Assembly: GCF_004123795.1 (NCBI RefSeq)
Contig: NZ_MSSM01000014.1
Location: forward strand, 1 to 50,918
Source: Lacticaseibacillus chiayiensis
GTDB lineage: Bacteria; Bacillota; Bacilli; Lactobacillales; Lactobacillaceae
Reading direction: 5' to 3'
Length of the DNA stretch: 50,918 bases
Every line of letters begins with the position of its first letter. The stretch's first letter is position 1. The position numbers and the translations under genes were made by a program. The notes below the pieces were generated by a model that saw only the letters and a list, made by a program, of their open reading frames with translations, was not told the DNA's origin and ran no database searches. Below, piece after piece: positions 1-10,419 of the stretch.

Positions 1-326
1 GTGTGGTTGGGTTGCACGAGTGGCGTCTTGGCACTGACTGTGTGGTAACAGTTATGACAGCGCCATCGTTGCTTGTGCAAGTCAATGACTGTCGGTATTT
101 CAACCCCGTTGAGGACGCGCACGTGGGCCGTGTAAAACCCGTTAGGGTGCAAGGCCTCAAAGCCACACAGTGGGCACCGGGTTAACCGGTAAGTCAGTTC
201 GGCATCAATCACATGATACTGGCGGCGACGTACCCCGTTGCCGCGATATTCATGACGAACAAAGGCAACTTTGATATTATGGTCTGGTATTCCAAGGACG
301 GACAGTGTAGGATCGTATTGGGACAT
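1..326 (-). CDS. ISL3-family transposase, N-terminal part (cut by window edge)
   Basis: The minus strand reads without a stop from an ATG at 324-326 to base 1, giving 108 codons that begin MSQYDPTLSVLGIPD. Further on come RCPLCGF and WRCHNC, two CxxC pairs that form the N-terminal zinc-binding domain typical of ISL3-family transposases. These enzymes are DDE transposases of about 400 residues, so roughly three quarters of the protein lies outside the window. The visible part has no lesion. The assignment rests on the start phrase and the paired CxxC motifs. The element sits upstream of an amino acid importer operon and is transcribed away from it. Confidence 0.8.
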   Translation of the reverse strand, partial: MSQYDPTLSVLGIPDHNIKVAFVRHEYRGNGVRRRQYHVIDAELTYRLTRCPLCGFEALHPNGFYTAHVRVLNGVEIPTVIDLHKQRWRCHNCYHTVSAKTPLVQPNH

Positions 327-408
327 TTACTCATAACCTCGCTTGCTTTTGGTTTCGACGCTAACAAGCATAGCATGGACACTGAGTAGGTGTCTTTTTG
401 CGTTATCC

Positions 409-472
409 AAAAAGGGCCTACACGTTCAGTGTTGATTATTTCTCAACACCAGAAAGTGTAGACCCACTTTTT
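409..472. repeat. Long imperfect hairpin beyond the transposase start, probable IS terminal structure
   Basis: Two nested inverted arms are visible. The outer arms pair AAAAAGGGCCTACAC (409-423) with GTGTAGACCCACTTTTT (456-472). The inner arms pair GTGTTGA (429-435) with TCAACAC (443-449). The position about 80 bp outside the transposase start fits an insertion-sequence end. A bidirectional transcription terminator is also possible, because A and T tracts flank the stem. The other IS end is outside the window, so the true boundary and target duplication cannot be set. Confidence 0.5.
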
Positions 473-626
473 GCTTGGTTTTCTTTGTCATGGCAGAACG
501 CAATCCATCAATACTAAGGTAACACGTACACCAAATGCCAACCTTGTCGTCCCATCCATAAAAGTCCCAAAAACCGGCATTATTCGTTTTTATCGAAAAT
601 AAATGCTCAATTTTTAAAAGAAATAT

Positions 627-655
627 TTGCGCATCATTAGCTTTCTATGTAAAAT
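627..655 (+). promoter_or_regulatory. Candidate promoter of the amino acid ABC importer
   Basis: TTGCGC at 627-632 and TAAAAT at 650-655 are separated by 17 bp and lie about 40 bp before the first gene. The rest of the gene-free stretch 473-694 shows only AT-rich sequence and the AAGGAGG ribosome binding site at 679-685. Confidence 0.45.
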
Positions 656-694
656 CCATGATAAGAGGTAGTGAACCCAAGGAGGTCCTTAGCC

Positions 695-1432
695 ATGTCA
701 ATGATTGAATTTCATGACGTTAACAAGTATTTTGGGAAGTTCCAAGCATTAAAAAATATTAATCTAACAGTCGATCGCGGCGAGGTGGTCACGATAATCG
801 GGCCTTCAGGGTCTGGTAAAAGTACCCTGTTGCGTTGCATCAATGGGCTTGAACGGATCACGTCCGGTCAGCTGATTGTCAATGACTTTGATTTAGCCGA
901 CAAGAAAACCGATATGAACCGCATTCGCAAAAATGTTGGCATGGTTTTTCAGCATTTTAATTTGTATGCCAACAAGAACGTGCTGCAAAATGTCACGCTC
1001 GGGCCAGATCTCGTTTTAAAGCGAGATAAAGCCGAAGTTGAACAGGAAGCGCGCGATTTGCTTAAAATGGTTGGATTGGAAAGTAAGGCGGACAGTTTTC
1101 CTGGCGAGTTATCCGGTGGGCAGCAACAGCGGGTGGCCATTGCCCGTAGTCTTGCCATGAAGCCGAAAGCCATTTTGTTCGACGAACCGACCAGCGCACT
1201 GGATCCGGAAATGATTGGCGACGTACTGGATGTCATGCAAAAGATTGCCGAAAACGGGATGACCATGGTTGTTGTTACCCACGAAATGGGCTTTGCCCGC
1301 CATGTTGGCAACCGGATTGTCTTTATGGATGATGGCAAGATTCTGGTCGATTCCAGCAACGTCAACCAATTTTTTGATGACCCGCAAGAGCCACGGGCTA
1401 AGGAGTTCATCAGCAAAATCATTAATCATTAG
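695..1432 (+). CDS. Polar amino acid ABC transporter, ATP-binding protein (GlnQ type)
   Basis: This is the ATPase that powers amino acid uptake through the two permeases encoded downstream. Walker A is GPSGSGKST (about residues 36-44), the signature is LSGGQQQR, and Walker B is AILFDEPTS followed by the H-loop VVVTHE. The length of 245 residues matches GlnQ/HisP-type subunits. AAGGAGG at 679-685 places the start at ATG 695. A second ATG at 701 is possible, and an upstream GTG at 671 precedes the ribosome binding site and is unlikely. It is the first gene of a four-gene operon. The substrate, probably glutamine, glutamate or another polar amino acid, cannot be read from the ATPase. Confidence 0.93.
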   Translation: MSMIEFHDVNKYFGKFQALKNINLTVDRGEVVTIIGPSGSGKSTLLRCINGLERITSGQLIVNDFDLADKKTDMNRIRKNVGMVFQHFNLYANKNVLQNVTLGPDLVLKRDKAEVEQEARDLLKMVGLESKADSFPGELSGGQQQRVAIARSLAMKPKAILFDEPTSALDPEMIGDVLDVMQKIAENGMTMVVVTHEMGFARHVGNRIVFMDDGKILVDSSNVNQFFDDPQEPRAKEFISKIINH

Positions 1433-1483
1433 CCCAACAAAACCAGTTACGGATGGGATACCTTAAGAAAGCAGGTGTGTTAA

Positions 1484-2308
1484 ATGAAAAAAATGTGGAA
1501 ACGCATGCTCCTGCCGCTGGTGTTGTTGCTACTGATGATACCGCTTAGCAGTTGCGGGAAAAGTGTCGCTGATCGGGATGTTTTAGCCCACGCCAAGGCA
1601 ACAAATACAATCGTGTGGGGCGTCAAAGCAGATACGCGACTTTTTGGCTTGATGAATATTAAAACCGGTAAAATCGAAGGCTTTGACGTTGATATGGCTA
1701 AAGCAGTCACTAAACAGATTTTAGGTAAAAAAGGTAATGCTCAACTGGTTCAGGTTACCAGTGATACGCGGGTGCCGATGATCAAAGGCGGCAACGTTGA
1801 CGCGGTGATCGCTACCATGACGATTACACCGGAGCGTCAAAAGATTCTGGATTTTTCCGATGTTTATTTTAATGCCGGCCAAAGTCTTTTGGTCAAAAAA
1901 GGAAGCCCCATTAAAACCGTGAAGGACTTGAAGAAAGGGACGAAGGTCATTGGGGTGCAGGGTTCCAACTCTGTCGACAACGTCAAAAAAGCCGCACCCG
2001 AGACAACCGTACTTCAGCTGTCAGATTATGCCCAGGCGTTTACAGCTTTGAAGTCCGGGCAAGGGGATGCGCTTACCACTGATAACGGGATTCTGTATGG
2101 AATGTCTGAACAGGATAACCGCTATGTTGTCACCGGTGGCACTTTTACCAAGGAGCCTTATGGGATTGCGATCAACAAGGGACAGCGGCCGTTTGTCAAA
2201 GCAGTCAATAAGGCGATCAAACAGCTCAAGCAAAACGGTACTTATGCCAAGCTAATCAAAAAGTGGTTCGGCGATGTGCCAGGGTTCAGTCTTAAGGAGG
2301 TGGAATGA
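1484..2308 (+). CDS. Amino acid ABC transporter, substrate-binding lipoprotein
   Basis: This is the extracellular receptor of the importer. The N-terminus has Lys/Arg residues, a hydrophobic stretch and the lipobox LSSC (Cys about residue 25), so it is lipid-anchored after signal peptidase II cleavage. The mature part is a bacterial SBP_bac_3 domain. It opens with a TNTIVWGVKADTRLFG segment and later carries GFDVDMAKAV and the ligand-site phrase SDTRVPMIKGGNVDAVIATM. At 274 residues it has the usual length. It starts 51 bp after the ATPase gene and its stop lies just before the first permease. The family binds glutamine, glutamate or aspartate, but the ligand is not certain. Confidence 0.92.
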   Translation: MKKMWKRMLLPLVLLLLMIPLSSCGKSVADRDVLAHAKATNTIVWGVKADTRLFGLMNIKTGKIEGFDVDMAKAVTKQILGKKGNAQLVQVTSDTRVPMIKGGNVDAVIATMTITPERQKILDFSDVYFNAGQSLLVKKGSPIKTVKDLKKGTKVIGVQGSNSVDNVKKAAPETTVLQLSDYAQAFTALKSGQGDALTTDNGILYGMSEQDNRYVVTGGTFTKEPYGIAINKGQRPFVKAVNKAIKQLKQNGTYAKLIKKWFGDVPGFSLKEVE

Positions 2309-2309
2309 T

Positions 2310-2954
2310 ATGTGGTCGATTCTTACCAATAACTGGAACGCCCTTCTTTCCGGACTGGGCTATACCTTGGCAGCCAGCATTCTTGCTTTGATCGGCAGTT
2401 TGATTATCGGCACCTTGTTTGCGTTAATGGAAATCTCCCCATTTAAGGCACTGCGCATCATCGGTCGCATTTATGTCGAGGTGGTGCGAAACATTCCGCT
2501 ACTGGTCATCACGTTAGCTTTCTACGTAATTGTGCCAAGGTTCATTATCAAAATTGATGGGTTCACTGCTGGAACAATTGGCCTGTTAATTTATACGAGT
2601 GCCTTCATCGCTGAAACTGTCCGTGCCGGCATCGAAGCCGTTCCAAGCGGTCAAATGGAGGGCGCCCGCAGTATCGGGATGAGCTATACCCAGGCGATGA
2701 GGCAGATTATTTTTCCACAGGCGTTCAAAATTGTGATCCCGCCACTGGGCAACCAATTCATTAACCTGGTGAAGAACAGTTCGGTACTGGCCTTCGTTGC
2801 CGGCTTCGATCTGATGTATCAAGGCAAACTCATTGCAGCAACGACCTTTTCGACGTTCGATACCTATCTGATCGTCGGGGTCCTTTATCTCATCTTGACG
2901 ATGCCGCTAAGTTATCTGATGCGTTATCTTGAGAAAAAATGGGTTACCGCATAG
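2310..2954 (+). CDS. Amino acid ABC transporter permease (first of two)
   Basis: This inner-membrane channel subunit of the HisM/GlnP type has 214 residues and about five membrane spans. The coupling region that contacts the ATPase is visible as EAVPSGQMEGARSIGMS, the EAA-type loop of this family. The start is ATG 2310, because AAGGAGG at 2294-2300 lies at the right distance. An upstream ATG at 2274 would overlap the receptor gene and has no ribosome binding site. The stop of the receptor gene is at 2308, so translation is probably coupled. It pairs with the next permease as a heterodimer. Confidence 0.93.
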   Translation: MWSILTNNWNALLSGLGYTLAASILALIGSLIIGTLFALMEISPFKALRIIGRIYVEVVRNIPLLVITLAFYVIVPRFIIKIDGFTAGTIGLLIYTSAFIAETVRAGIEAVPSGQMEGARSIGMSYTQAMRQIIFPQAFKIVIPPLGNQFINLVKNSSVLAFVAGFDLMYQGKLIAATTFSTFDTYLIVGVLYLILTMPLSYLMRYLEKKWVTA

Positions 2955-2966
2955 AAAGGGGCAGGA

Positions 2967-3632
2967 ATGATGCATATCTTTATCGACGCGTATTCTTGGA
3001 TTAACTTACGCTACCTGCTTCAGGGATTAGGCGTAACCTTGGAAGTGTCTGTAGCTTCCATCATCTTTAGCTTTGTTCTCGGGGTAATTTTAGGTTTGGC
3101 GCGTTATGTAAAGATTAAATATTTTTCAGCGATTGTCGGCTTTGTCATCGATGTGATTCGAAATTTGCCGCTGCTGCTGATCTTGTTCTTTACGTACTTC
3201 GCATTGCCAGAAATCGGCATTCGCCTGAACGTCATCATTGCGGCCATTGTGGCGATGAGTATTTTCGAATCGGCGATGCTGGCAGAAATCGTCCGGTCAG
3301 GCATCAACGCCGTGCCGCGTGGACAGATGGAAGCTGCCCGCAGCAATGGTCTGACATTTTATCAGGCGATGCGCTACATCATCATGCCTCAGGCGCTCAA
3401 GAAAATGATTCCGCCAATTGTCAGTCAGTTTATCTCACTGGTCAAAGATACGTCGCTGGCTACGATTATCCTGTTACCAGAAGCAACGTATCACGCACAA
3501 ATCATTTACGGGCAAAATATTAACTACATGATTCCAATGTTTGTCGCCTTGGCTGTGATGTATTTCGTTGTCAACTACGCCTTGTCGCTGGCCAGTCGTT
3601 GGTTGGATCGGCGGTTGGTGCAGTCGAATTAG
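2967..3632 (+). CDS. Amino acid ABC transporter permease (second of two)
   Basis: This second channel subunit has 221 residues and the same fold and EAA loop, here NAVPRGQMEAARSNGLT. It starts 12 bp after the first permease behind a GGGGCAGG-type ribosome binding site and ends the operon ahead of a hairpin at 3668-3713. Two different permease subunits with one ATPase and one receptor is the layout of the glutamate/glutamine importers of Gram-positive bacteria. The start codon could be either of two adjacent ATGs (2967 or 2970). Confidence 0.92.
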   Translation: MMHIFIDAYSWINLRYLLQGLGVTLEVSVASIIFSFVLGVILGLARYVKIKYFSAIVGFVIDVIRNLPLLLILFFTYFALPEIGIRLNVIIAAIVAMSIFESAMLAEIVRSGINAVPRGQMEAARSNGLTFYQAMRYIIMPQALKKMIPPIVSQFISLVKDTSLATIILLPEATYHAQIIYGQNINYMIPMFVALAVMYFVVNYALSLASRWLDRRLVQSN

Positions 3633-3667
3633 ACTGTCTGAAGTGGTTTAAAAGACGGATACAACAA

Positions 3668-3713
3668 AAATCGGCTCTGACGGTGCACATTGGTGTGCCG
3701 CCAGAGCCGATTT
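3668..3713 (+). terminator. Hairpin after the amino acid importer operon
   Basis: AAATCGGCTCTG (3668-3679) pairs with CAGAGCCGATTT (3702-3713), and an inner GGTGCAC/GTGTGCC pairing extends the stem. The stem is very strong but the trailing T-run is short (TTTAGTG), so termination may be partial. Confidence 0.7.
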
Positions 3714-3878
3714 AGTGTATGGGAGATAGTTTCTGTTTTGTGTGCGGTACCGGTAAGGGAGATGCCATTTGGAACGGTTCTTATCATTTTCCTAACATTT
3801 AGCATAAGCTACGGTGGTTCGGGTGCAGCTGTGATACCATGGGAGAGAAATAAAACGAGCAAGACGGAGGAAATTACC

Positions 3879-4814
3879 TTGAGTAGTTACTTAGTGACTG
3901 GTGGCGCCGGGTTTATCGGATCCAATCTAACCGAGCTGTTGTTAACGGATCCTGATAATACGATCACCATTGTCGATGATTTATCGATGGGCTTGCGAAC
4001 CAACATTCCTGATTCCAGTCGGATTACATTCTATGAGCATAGCATCACCGATCATGCCTTCATGTCCCAACTTCTGATGGAAGGTCAGTTCGACTACATC
4101 GTGTTGTTGGCAGCCGTTGCCAGTGTTGCCGATTCCGTTGAACGGCCATATGCAACCCACCAGGTTAATCAGGAAGCCAATTTAAATATCATCGAAACCT
4201 TGCGAACCCAGAAGATCGCCTTCAAGAAGCTTTTTTTTGCCAGTTCAGCCGCTGTTTATGGCGATTCGCCTGAACTCCCTAAGAAAGAGAACATGGCGGT
4301 TAAACCTTTGACCCAGTATGCGGTTGACAAATTTGCCACCGAACGCGCGGTCTTAAACTATGGGCGCCTATACGATATGCCAATGGTCTGCACCCGCTTC
4401 TTCAATGTTTATGGGCCAAAACAAAATCCTAAATCGCCATACAGTGGCGTTTTGTCGATTATGATGGACGCTTTGGAAGCGGACAAACCTTTCACTTTCT
4501 TCGGGGATGGTGAACAAACCCGCGATTTCATCTATGTCGGCGATGTGGTGCATGCCATTCGCGGCTTGCTAGAAACGCCGAGCGCACGCGATGATGTCTT
4601 CAACGTAGCAAACGGCAAGCAAACGAGTTTAAATCAAGTGGCTAAGGAACTCGAAAAGCTGACTAGCAAAAAACTTCACGCGACGCACAAAGCGCCACGC
4701 TTGGGCGACATCCGCGATTCGTACGCCGAAACAGCTAAACTAGATCAGTTTGATTTCATGACCCACACGCCGCTTGCTGAAGGCCTGGCCAAGTATGTGG
4801 CGTCGGTTCGGTAG
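3879..4814 (+). CDS. NAD-dependent sugar nucleotide epimerase/dehydratase (GalE-like)
   Basis: This is an extended short-chain dehydrogenase that acts on nucleotide sugars, such as a UDP-glucose or UDP-glucuronate 4-epimerase. The N-terminus carries the Rossmann motif [10 protein letters not shown]. The catalytic set follows as FFASSAAVYGD (Ser) and YAVDK (the Tyr-xxx-Lys pair). The C-terminal part has the substrate phrase GDGEQTRDFIYVGDVV. The start is TTG 3879, because ACGGAGGAAATTACC lies directly before it; the frame continues upstream through the preceding terminator and is not coding there. At 311 residues it is close to family length. It is a single-gene unit ending at a hairpin and lies beside polysaccharide precursor genes. 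The exact substrate is not decidable by eye. Confidence 0.85.
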   Translation: MSSYLVTGGAGFIGSNLTELLLTDPDNTITIVDDLSMGLRTNIPDSSRITFYEHSITDHAFMSQLLMEGQFDYIVLLAAVASVADSVERPYATHQVNQEANLNIIETLRTQKIAFKKLFFASSAAVYGDSPELPKKENMAVKPLTQYAVDKFATERAVLNYGRLYDMPMVCTRFFNVYGPKQNPKSPYSGVLSIMMDALEADKPFTFFGDGEQTRDFIYVGDVVHAIRGLLETPSARDDVFNVANGKQTSLNQVAKELEKLTSKKLHATHKAPRLGDIRDSYAETAKLDQFDFMTHTPLAEGLAKYVASVR

Positions 4815-4820
4815 GAGATT

Positions 4821-4856
4821 GATCGGTCATCGTGTTACTGATGACTGGTCATTTTT
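4821..4856 (+). terminator. Terminator after the epimerase gene
   Basis: An 11-bp stem (4821-4831 with 4840-4850, two G-T pairs) closes an 8-nt loop and is followed by CATTTTTC. Confidence 0.8.
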
Positions 4857-4930
4857 CGTGTTGGCTGTGGGGCTTTAAAAAATGATCACAACGTATCGTG
4901 CAAAATGTAATCCGTTGTCTGTCACGGGCT

Positions 4931-4986
4931 ACGCTGAGTGGTAAGAAACGTCCCTTTGAACGCGGACTACCACGTTATCTCTGCGT
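4931..4986. other. Nested hairpin upstream of the priming transferase promoter
   Basis: Three nested arms pair symmetrically: ACGCTGAG (4931-4938) with CTCTGCGT (4979-4986, one mismatch), GTGGTA (4938-4943) with TACCAC (4968-4973), and GTCC with GGAC inside. There is no reading frame and no T-run. It could be a regulatory structure, a small structured RNA or a remnant of a mobile repeat. Confidence 0.4.
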
Positions 4987-5003
4987 AACAATAACCTGCC
5001 AAG

Positions 5004-5031
5004 GTGACGGATGTTGCCTTTATGCTATAAT
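5004..5031 (+). promoter_or_regulatory. Promoter of the priming transferase gene (extended -10)
   Basis: TGCTATAAT ends at 5031 and is a perfect -10 with the TGn extension. A weak -35, GTGACG (5004-5009), lies 16 bp upstream. The gene starts 47 bp downstream. Confidence 0.65.
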
Positions 5032-5078
5032 GGGCGGTTAGTTTCATGTCAAGATATCATTATTGAGAGGGTTGCTGT

Positions 5079-6479
5079 ATGAAACAGAGTGCCGAATGGA
5101 ACGGTATTAAAAGGCTGCTGACAATGGTTGGTGATGTCCTTCTTTTTAATTTAAGTATTCTACTTGCCTTTTATTGGCGATTTGGCCCGGATATTCCGGA
5201 ATGGAACTTCTATATGTACGAACGGTCTGCAGTTTATATCTCGCTGCTTTTCTTGCTCGTTAATTTCTTTCTAGGCGTTTATGTTTACTACAATCGCCGG
5301 ATTAGTGACATCATTTTCAACACGGTTTTAGCCCAGATCATCACGATATCAGGACTGATAATGATTACCTTTATGGGGAGACTGTTTGCCTTTCCTCGGT
5401 TGGTTCTTGGATATTCGTTCCTCTTAAGTATCCTCATTTTAGGCATTTGGCGAATCTTTATTTATTACTTGTATATCTACTTTACAAGCAACTACAAGGT
5501 TGCGGTGCTTTCATACGAGCATGAATTACCAGCCGTGCTAGAAAATTTTAATTCTGCAAAAAACAACAAACATAAAGTCACATACGTTGTTTCCGATCAT
5601 TTCGTGGAAAATGTCAAAAAGATCATCGACAAGGTTGATATTTTCTACTTAACAAAGAGTATTCCTGACGAGCAACGTCGCGAGATTATTGACATCATTA
5701 TTAAGCACGAGCGGACGATTCTTTTGCCTTCGACTTTCGAAAATTTGATGATGTTACGCCCCAACTTAATGAACTTCGAAGATGAAAGTGTTATGGGTAT
5801 TACGCAGTTTCGAATTAAGCCGGAGAGTGCAATTCTAAAACGCGTTTTCGATATTGTTGTCGGAATTTTAATGTTAATCGTGGCCTCTCCGTTCATGTTG
5901 GTAACGGCCATTTTGGTTAAGGCGACATCTCCTGGTCCGATTATCTATAAGCAGACCAGAATTACACTAAATCAAAAAGAGTTCAAGATTTTGAAGTTCC
6001 GGACGATGTCAGCCACTGCTGAAGCAAAGTCGGGGCCGGTCTTAGCGAAAGCACATGATTCACGAATTACGCCGGTCGGCAAATATTTACGGAAGTTCCG
6101 GCTTGATGAGTTACCACAAATTTTTAATGTCTTGAAAGGCGATATGTCGATTGTCGGTCCGCGTCCTGAGCGCCCTTACTTTGTGAATCAGTTTAATAAA
6201 CAAGAACCTCATTACTACTTGCGACATAATGTTCGGGCTGGCATTACAGGCTATGCACAGGTTTATGGCAAGTACGCTTCTGACTATCATAGCAAGCTTA
6301 AGTTCGATCTGTTGTATATCAAAACATATAGTATCTTTTTGGATGCCCGTATTTTGCTTCAGACAATCAAGATCTTGTTTGATAAAGTTTCTTCACAGGG
6401 ACTGGAGGAGGATCAAGAGCCAGAACGGCAGAAACTCCACGAGCTTGTGGTGCAGCAAGATATTACCCATCTGACCTGA
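5079..6479 (+). CDS. Undecaprenyl-phosphate sugar-1-phosphate transferase (priming glycosyltransferase)
   Basis: This enzyme loads the first sugar phosphate onto undecaprenyl phosphate to begin a surface polysaccharide repeat unit. The N-terminal half has about four or five hydrophobic spans and a soluble linker. The C-terminal catalytic domain of the WbaP/WcaJ class starts near residue 265 with KRVFDIVVG, then a membrane segment, SPGPIIYKQTR, FKILKFRTM, LRKFRLDELPQ and GDMSIVGPRPERP. These are the conserved bacterial sugar transferase motifs. At 466 residues it has family length. The ribosome binding site is GAGAGG before ATG 5079. It precedes the rhamnose precursor genes but has its own promoter. 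Which sugar it transfers (glucose, galactose or another) is unknown. Confidence 0.92.
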   Translation: MKQSAEWNGIKRLLTMVGDVLLFNLSILLAFYWRFGPDIPEWNFYMYERSAVYISLLFLLVNFFLGVYVYYNRRISDIIFNTVLAQIITISGLIMITFMGRLFAFPRLVLGYSFLLSILILGIWRIFIYYLYIYFTSNYKVAVLSYEHELPAVLENFNSAKNNKHKVTYVVSDHFVENVKKIIDKVDIFYLTKSIPDEQRREIIDIIIKHERTILLPSTFENLMMLRPNLMNFEDESVMGITQFRIKPESAILKRVFDIVVGILMLIVASPFMLVTAILVKATSPGPIIYKQTRITLNQKEFKILKFRTMSATAEAKSGPVLAKAHDSRITPVGKYLRKFRLDELPQIFNVLKGDMSIVGPRPERPYFVNQFNKQEPHYYLRHNVRAGITGYAQVYGKYASDYHSKLKFDLLYIKTYSIFLDARILLQTIKILFDKVSSQGLEEDQEPERQKLHELVVQQDITHLT

Positions 6480-6502
6480 ATGACTCGAATGCACATTTTA
6501 CA

Positions 6503-6533
6503 GTATGATCAGTCTAATTCGGTCATGTTTTTT
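6503..6533 (+). terminator. Weak terminator after the priming transferase gene
   Basis: ATGATC and GGTCAT form a 6-bp stem with one G-T pair around a 10-nt loop, followed by a run of six T. The stem is short, so the call is tentative. Confidence 0.4.
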
Positions 6534-6568
6534 CTATTTAAGCTTTTTTCATGTTATGACGCTTCAGC

Positions 6569-6598
6569 TTGTAAGCGTAAACTGGTACTGTATATACT
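6569..6598 (+). promoter_or_regulatory. Candidate promoter of the rml operon
   Basis: TTGTAA (6569-6574) and TATACT (6593-6598) are 18 bp apart and lie about 70 bp before rmlA, with no other gene between. Confidence 0.55.
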
Positions 6599-6668
6599 GT
6601 GAGTGGTTTTTAAAAAAGAACAAACAAGCCATTGCTGATTTTGATTGTTATAAGGAGGATTCATTTTC

Positions 6669-7541
6669 ATGAAAGGTATCATTTTAGCCGGTGGATCCGG
6701 TACCCGTCTGTACCCAATTACGGAGGCCATCTCTAAGCAACTGGTGCCGGTTTACGATAAGCCGATGATCTATTATCCATTATCAACCATGATGCTTGCA
6801 GGTATTCGGGACATTTTGGTTATTTCAACACCAAGAGACATTGACCGCTTTAAGGATCTCTTGAAGGATGGCAAGCAGTTGGGGTTGAATATTAGCTATA
6901 AGGTTCAGGATAAGCCAAATGGTCTTGCGGACGCCTTTATTGTGGGAGCCGATTTTATTGGGGATGATTCGGTTTGCCTGATTTTGGGAGATAATATCTT
7001 TTATGGGAGTGGCCTGTCGAAACTTGTTCAACATTCCGCTGCCAAGAAGACAGGTGCAACCGTCTTCGGTTATCAGGTCAACGATCCAGAACGTTTTGGT
7101 GTCGTTTCGTTTGATGATCAGCATCACGTGCAATCAATTGTTGAAAAACCTGAACATCCAGCTAGCAATTTTGCGGTGACAGGCATGTATTTCTATGACA
7201 ATCAGGTTGTCGATATTGCGAAGAACCTCAAGCCTTCACCCCGTGGCGAGTTGGAAATTACCGATGTGAACAAGGCTTATCTGGAACGTGGCCAATTGGA
7301 TGTTGAGCTTTTAGGTCGAGGCTTTGCTTGGCTGGATACTGGCACGCATGAATCTCTCCACGAAGCGGCAAGCTTTATTGAAACAGTACAGAAACGCCAG
7401 AATTTAAAAATCGCTTGTCTTGAGGAAGTTGCCTTCCGGATGGGCTATATTGATCGTGACCAGTTGCGTAAACTTGCTCAACCACTGAAGAAGAACGATT
7501 ACGGACAATATATTTTGCGATTAGCAGATGAAAAGGCCTAG
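6669..7541 (+). CDS. rmlA: Glucose-1-phosphate thymidylyltransferase
   Basis: RmlA joins glucose-1-phosphate and dTTP to give dTDP-glucose, the first step of dTDP-L-rhamnose synthesis in the cytoplasm. The nucleotide-binding signature GGSGTRLYP is at residues 8-16. [24 protein letters not shown] and VEKPEHP follow at their usual places, and [13 protein letters not shown] closes the active site. The length of 290 residues equals that of canonical RmlA. TAAGGAGG lies before ATG 6669. It is the first gene of the rmlA-rmlC-rmlB-rmlD set, all on the plus strand with short gaps. The product feeds rhamnose-containing cell wall or exopolysaccharide. Confidence 0.97.
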   Translation: MKGIILAGGSGTRLYPITEAISKQLVPVYDKPMIYYPLSTMMLAGIRDILVISTPRDIDRFKDLLKDGKQLGLNISYKVQDKPNGLADAFIVGADFIGDDSVCLILGDNIFYGSGLSKLVQHSAAKKTGATVFGYQVNDPERFGVVSFDDQHHVQSIVEKPEHPASNFAVTGMYFYDNQVVDIAKNLKPSPRGELEITDVNKAYLERGQLDVELLGRGFAWLDTGTHESLHEAASFIETVQKRQNLKIACLEEVAFRMGYIDRDQLRKLAQPLKKNDYGQYILRLADEKA

Positions 7542-7552
7542 GAGGTATGAAT

Positions 7553-9153
<1,601 letters not shown>

Positions 9154-9221
9154 TTCCATTTGCAAGATTGTTGATGTGAGATGCAAATTGATTGACTTGT
9201 CAGAGGTCAAGGAGAAGATAC

Positions 9222-10064
9222 ATGAAGATTTTGATTACCGGTGCGCAAGGCCAGCTTGGTACGGAGTTACGCCACTTATTAGATGGTCGTGGGATTTCTT
9301 ATCTGGCAACTGATGCAAAAGACCTAGACATTACTGATGAAGCTGCGGTTAATCAGTACGTTAAAGAATACCAACCCGATGTCATCTATCATTGTGCGGC
9401 GTATACAGCTGTTGATAAGGCCGAGGATGAAGCCAAGGCACTTAATCAGCTGGTTAACGTTGATGGCACCCGAAACTTAGCTAAGGCCGCAGCAGCCGTT
9501 GACGCAACGTTGGTTTATATTAGTACCGACTACGTTTTTGATGGTGACAGTAAGGAAATTTATACTGTTGATGATCAGCCTGCACCTCGTAACGAATATG
9601 GCCGGGCAAAATACGAAGGCGAGCAGGAAGTTCAAAAATACGTGAAGAAGTACTATATCATTCGGACATCTTGGGTCTTTGGTGAATATGGGCGTAACTT
9701 CGTGTATACGATGTTGAATCTTGCAAAGACACACAAAGAGCTGACGGTGGTCGATGATCAGTATGGCCGGCCTTCATGGACCAAAACGCTCGCTGAGTTT
9801 ATGACGTTTGCGGTTGATCACCACTTAAATTATGGTATTTACCACCTATCCAATGACAACAGCTGTAACTGGTACGAGTTCGCCAGTGCGATTTTGGCTG
9901 ATAAGGACGTCACGGTGAAGCCGGTTTCCTCAGCCGAGTATCCGCAGAAGGCATGGCGACCGCGGCACTCTATTCTGGACCTGAGCAAAACCAAGGCAAC
10001 CGGGTTTGAGATACCTACGTGGCAGAATGCTTTAAAAGAATTTATGCAAATCGTCGACAAGTAG
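9222..10064 (+). CDS. rmlD: dTDP-4-dehydrorhamnose reductase
   Basis: RmlD performs the last, NAD(P)H-dependent reduction to dTDP-L-rhamnose. GAQGQLGTELRHLL is the N-terminal nucleotide-binding loop. DVIYHCAAYTAVDKAE, YISTDYVFDG and the catalytic YGRAKYEGE follow. The C-terminus carries YHLSNDNSCNWYEFA and the usual RPRHSILDLSK phrase. AAGGAGA before ATG 9222 sets the start; an upstream TTG in frame at 9192 has no ribosome binding site. At 280 residues it has normal length. It is the last gene of the rml operon and a strong terminator follows 110 bp later. No glycosyltransferase genes for a whole polysaccharide cluster are nearby, so the rhamnose is used by enzymes encoded elsewhere. Confidence 0.96.
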   Translation: MKILITGAQGQLGTELRHLLDGRGISYLATDAKDLDITDEAAVNQYVKEYQPDVIYHCAAYTAVDKAEDEAKALNQLVNVDGTRNLAKAAAAVDATLVYISTDYVFDGDSKEIYTVDDQPAPRNEYGRAKYEGEQEVQKYVKKYYIIRTSWVFGEYGRNFVYTMLNLAKTHKELTVVDDQYGRPSWTKTLAEFMTFAVDHHLNYGIYHLSNDNSCNWYEFASAILADKDVTVKPVSSAEYPQKAWRPRHSILDLSKTKATGFEIPTWQNALKEFMQIVDK

Positions 10065-10174
10065 TGGCAAAACAACGTCGCATTGAGGAATATACTGCTA
10101 TAATTGACAAAACCAGCGAAATCCGTGAGTCTTTTTAGCTAATGCGTTTGTTGTGCTATGCCATTTTCAAACTT

Positions 10175-10208
10175 AACGACTGAATCTAAAGAGATCCAGT
10201 CGTTTTTA
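10175..10208 (+). terminator. Terminator of the rml operon
   Basis: AACGACTG (10175-10182) pairs with CAGTCGTT (10197-10204), followed by TTTTT. The rest of 10065-10419 is AT-rich and gene-free. I could not identify a convincing promoter for the next gene in it. Confidence 0.85.
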
Positions 10209-10419
10209 TTAGTGGAAAAGTAAAAGTTAGGCGCAAGCGTTAAAGCTAAAACTGTATGAATGCGTGCTTAAAAAAGATAACAGTTCAAAGAATGATATAG
10301 TCGTTTTGTCTTTTAATATTTCTTAAATATTGCGATGATAAACATAGAAAAATTAAGAATTAATGTTTCTTATTCTAATTTTTTCTAATAGGAAAAGAAA
10401 CTGATAGAGGATGGCAGCG

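Noticed and set aside
949-1429. Long open frames on the minus strand of the importer ATPase gene
   Set aside because: They mirror a gene with all ABC ATPase motifs and have no ribosome binding site or recognisable product.
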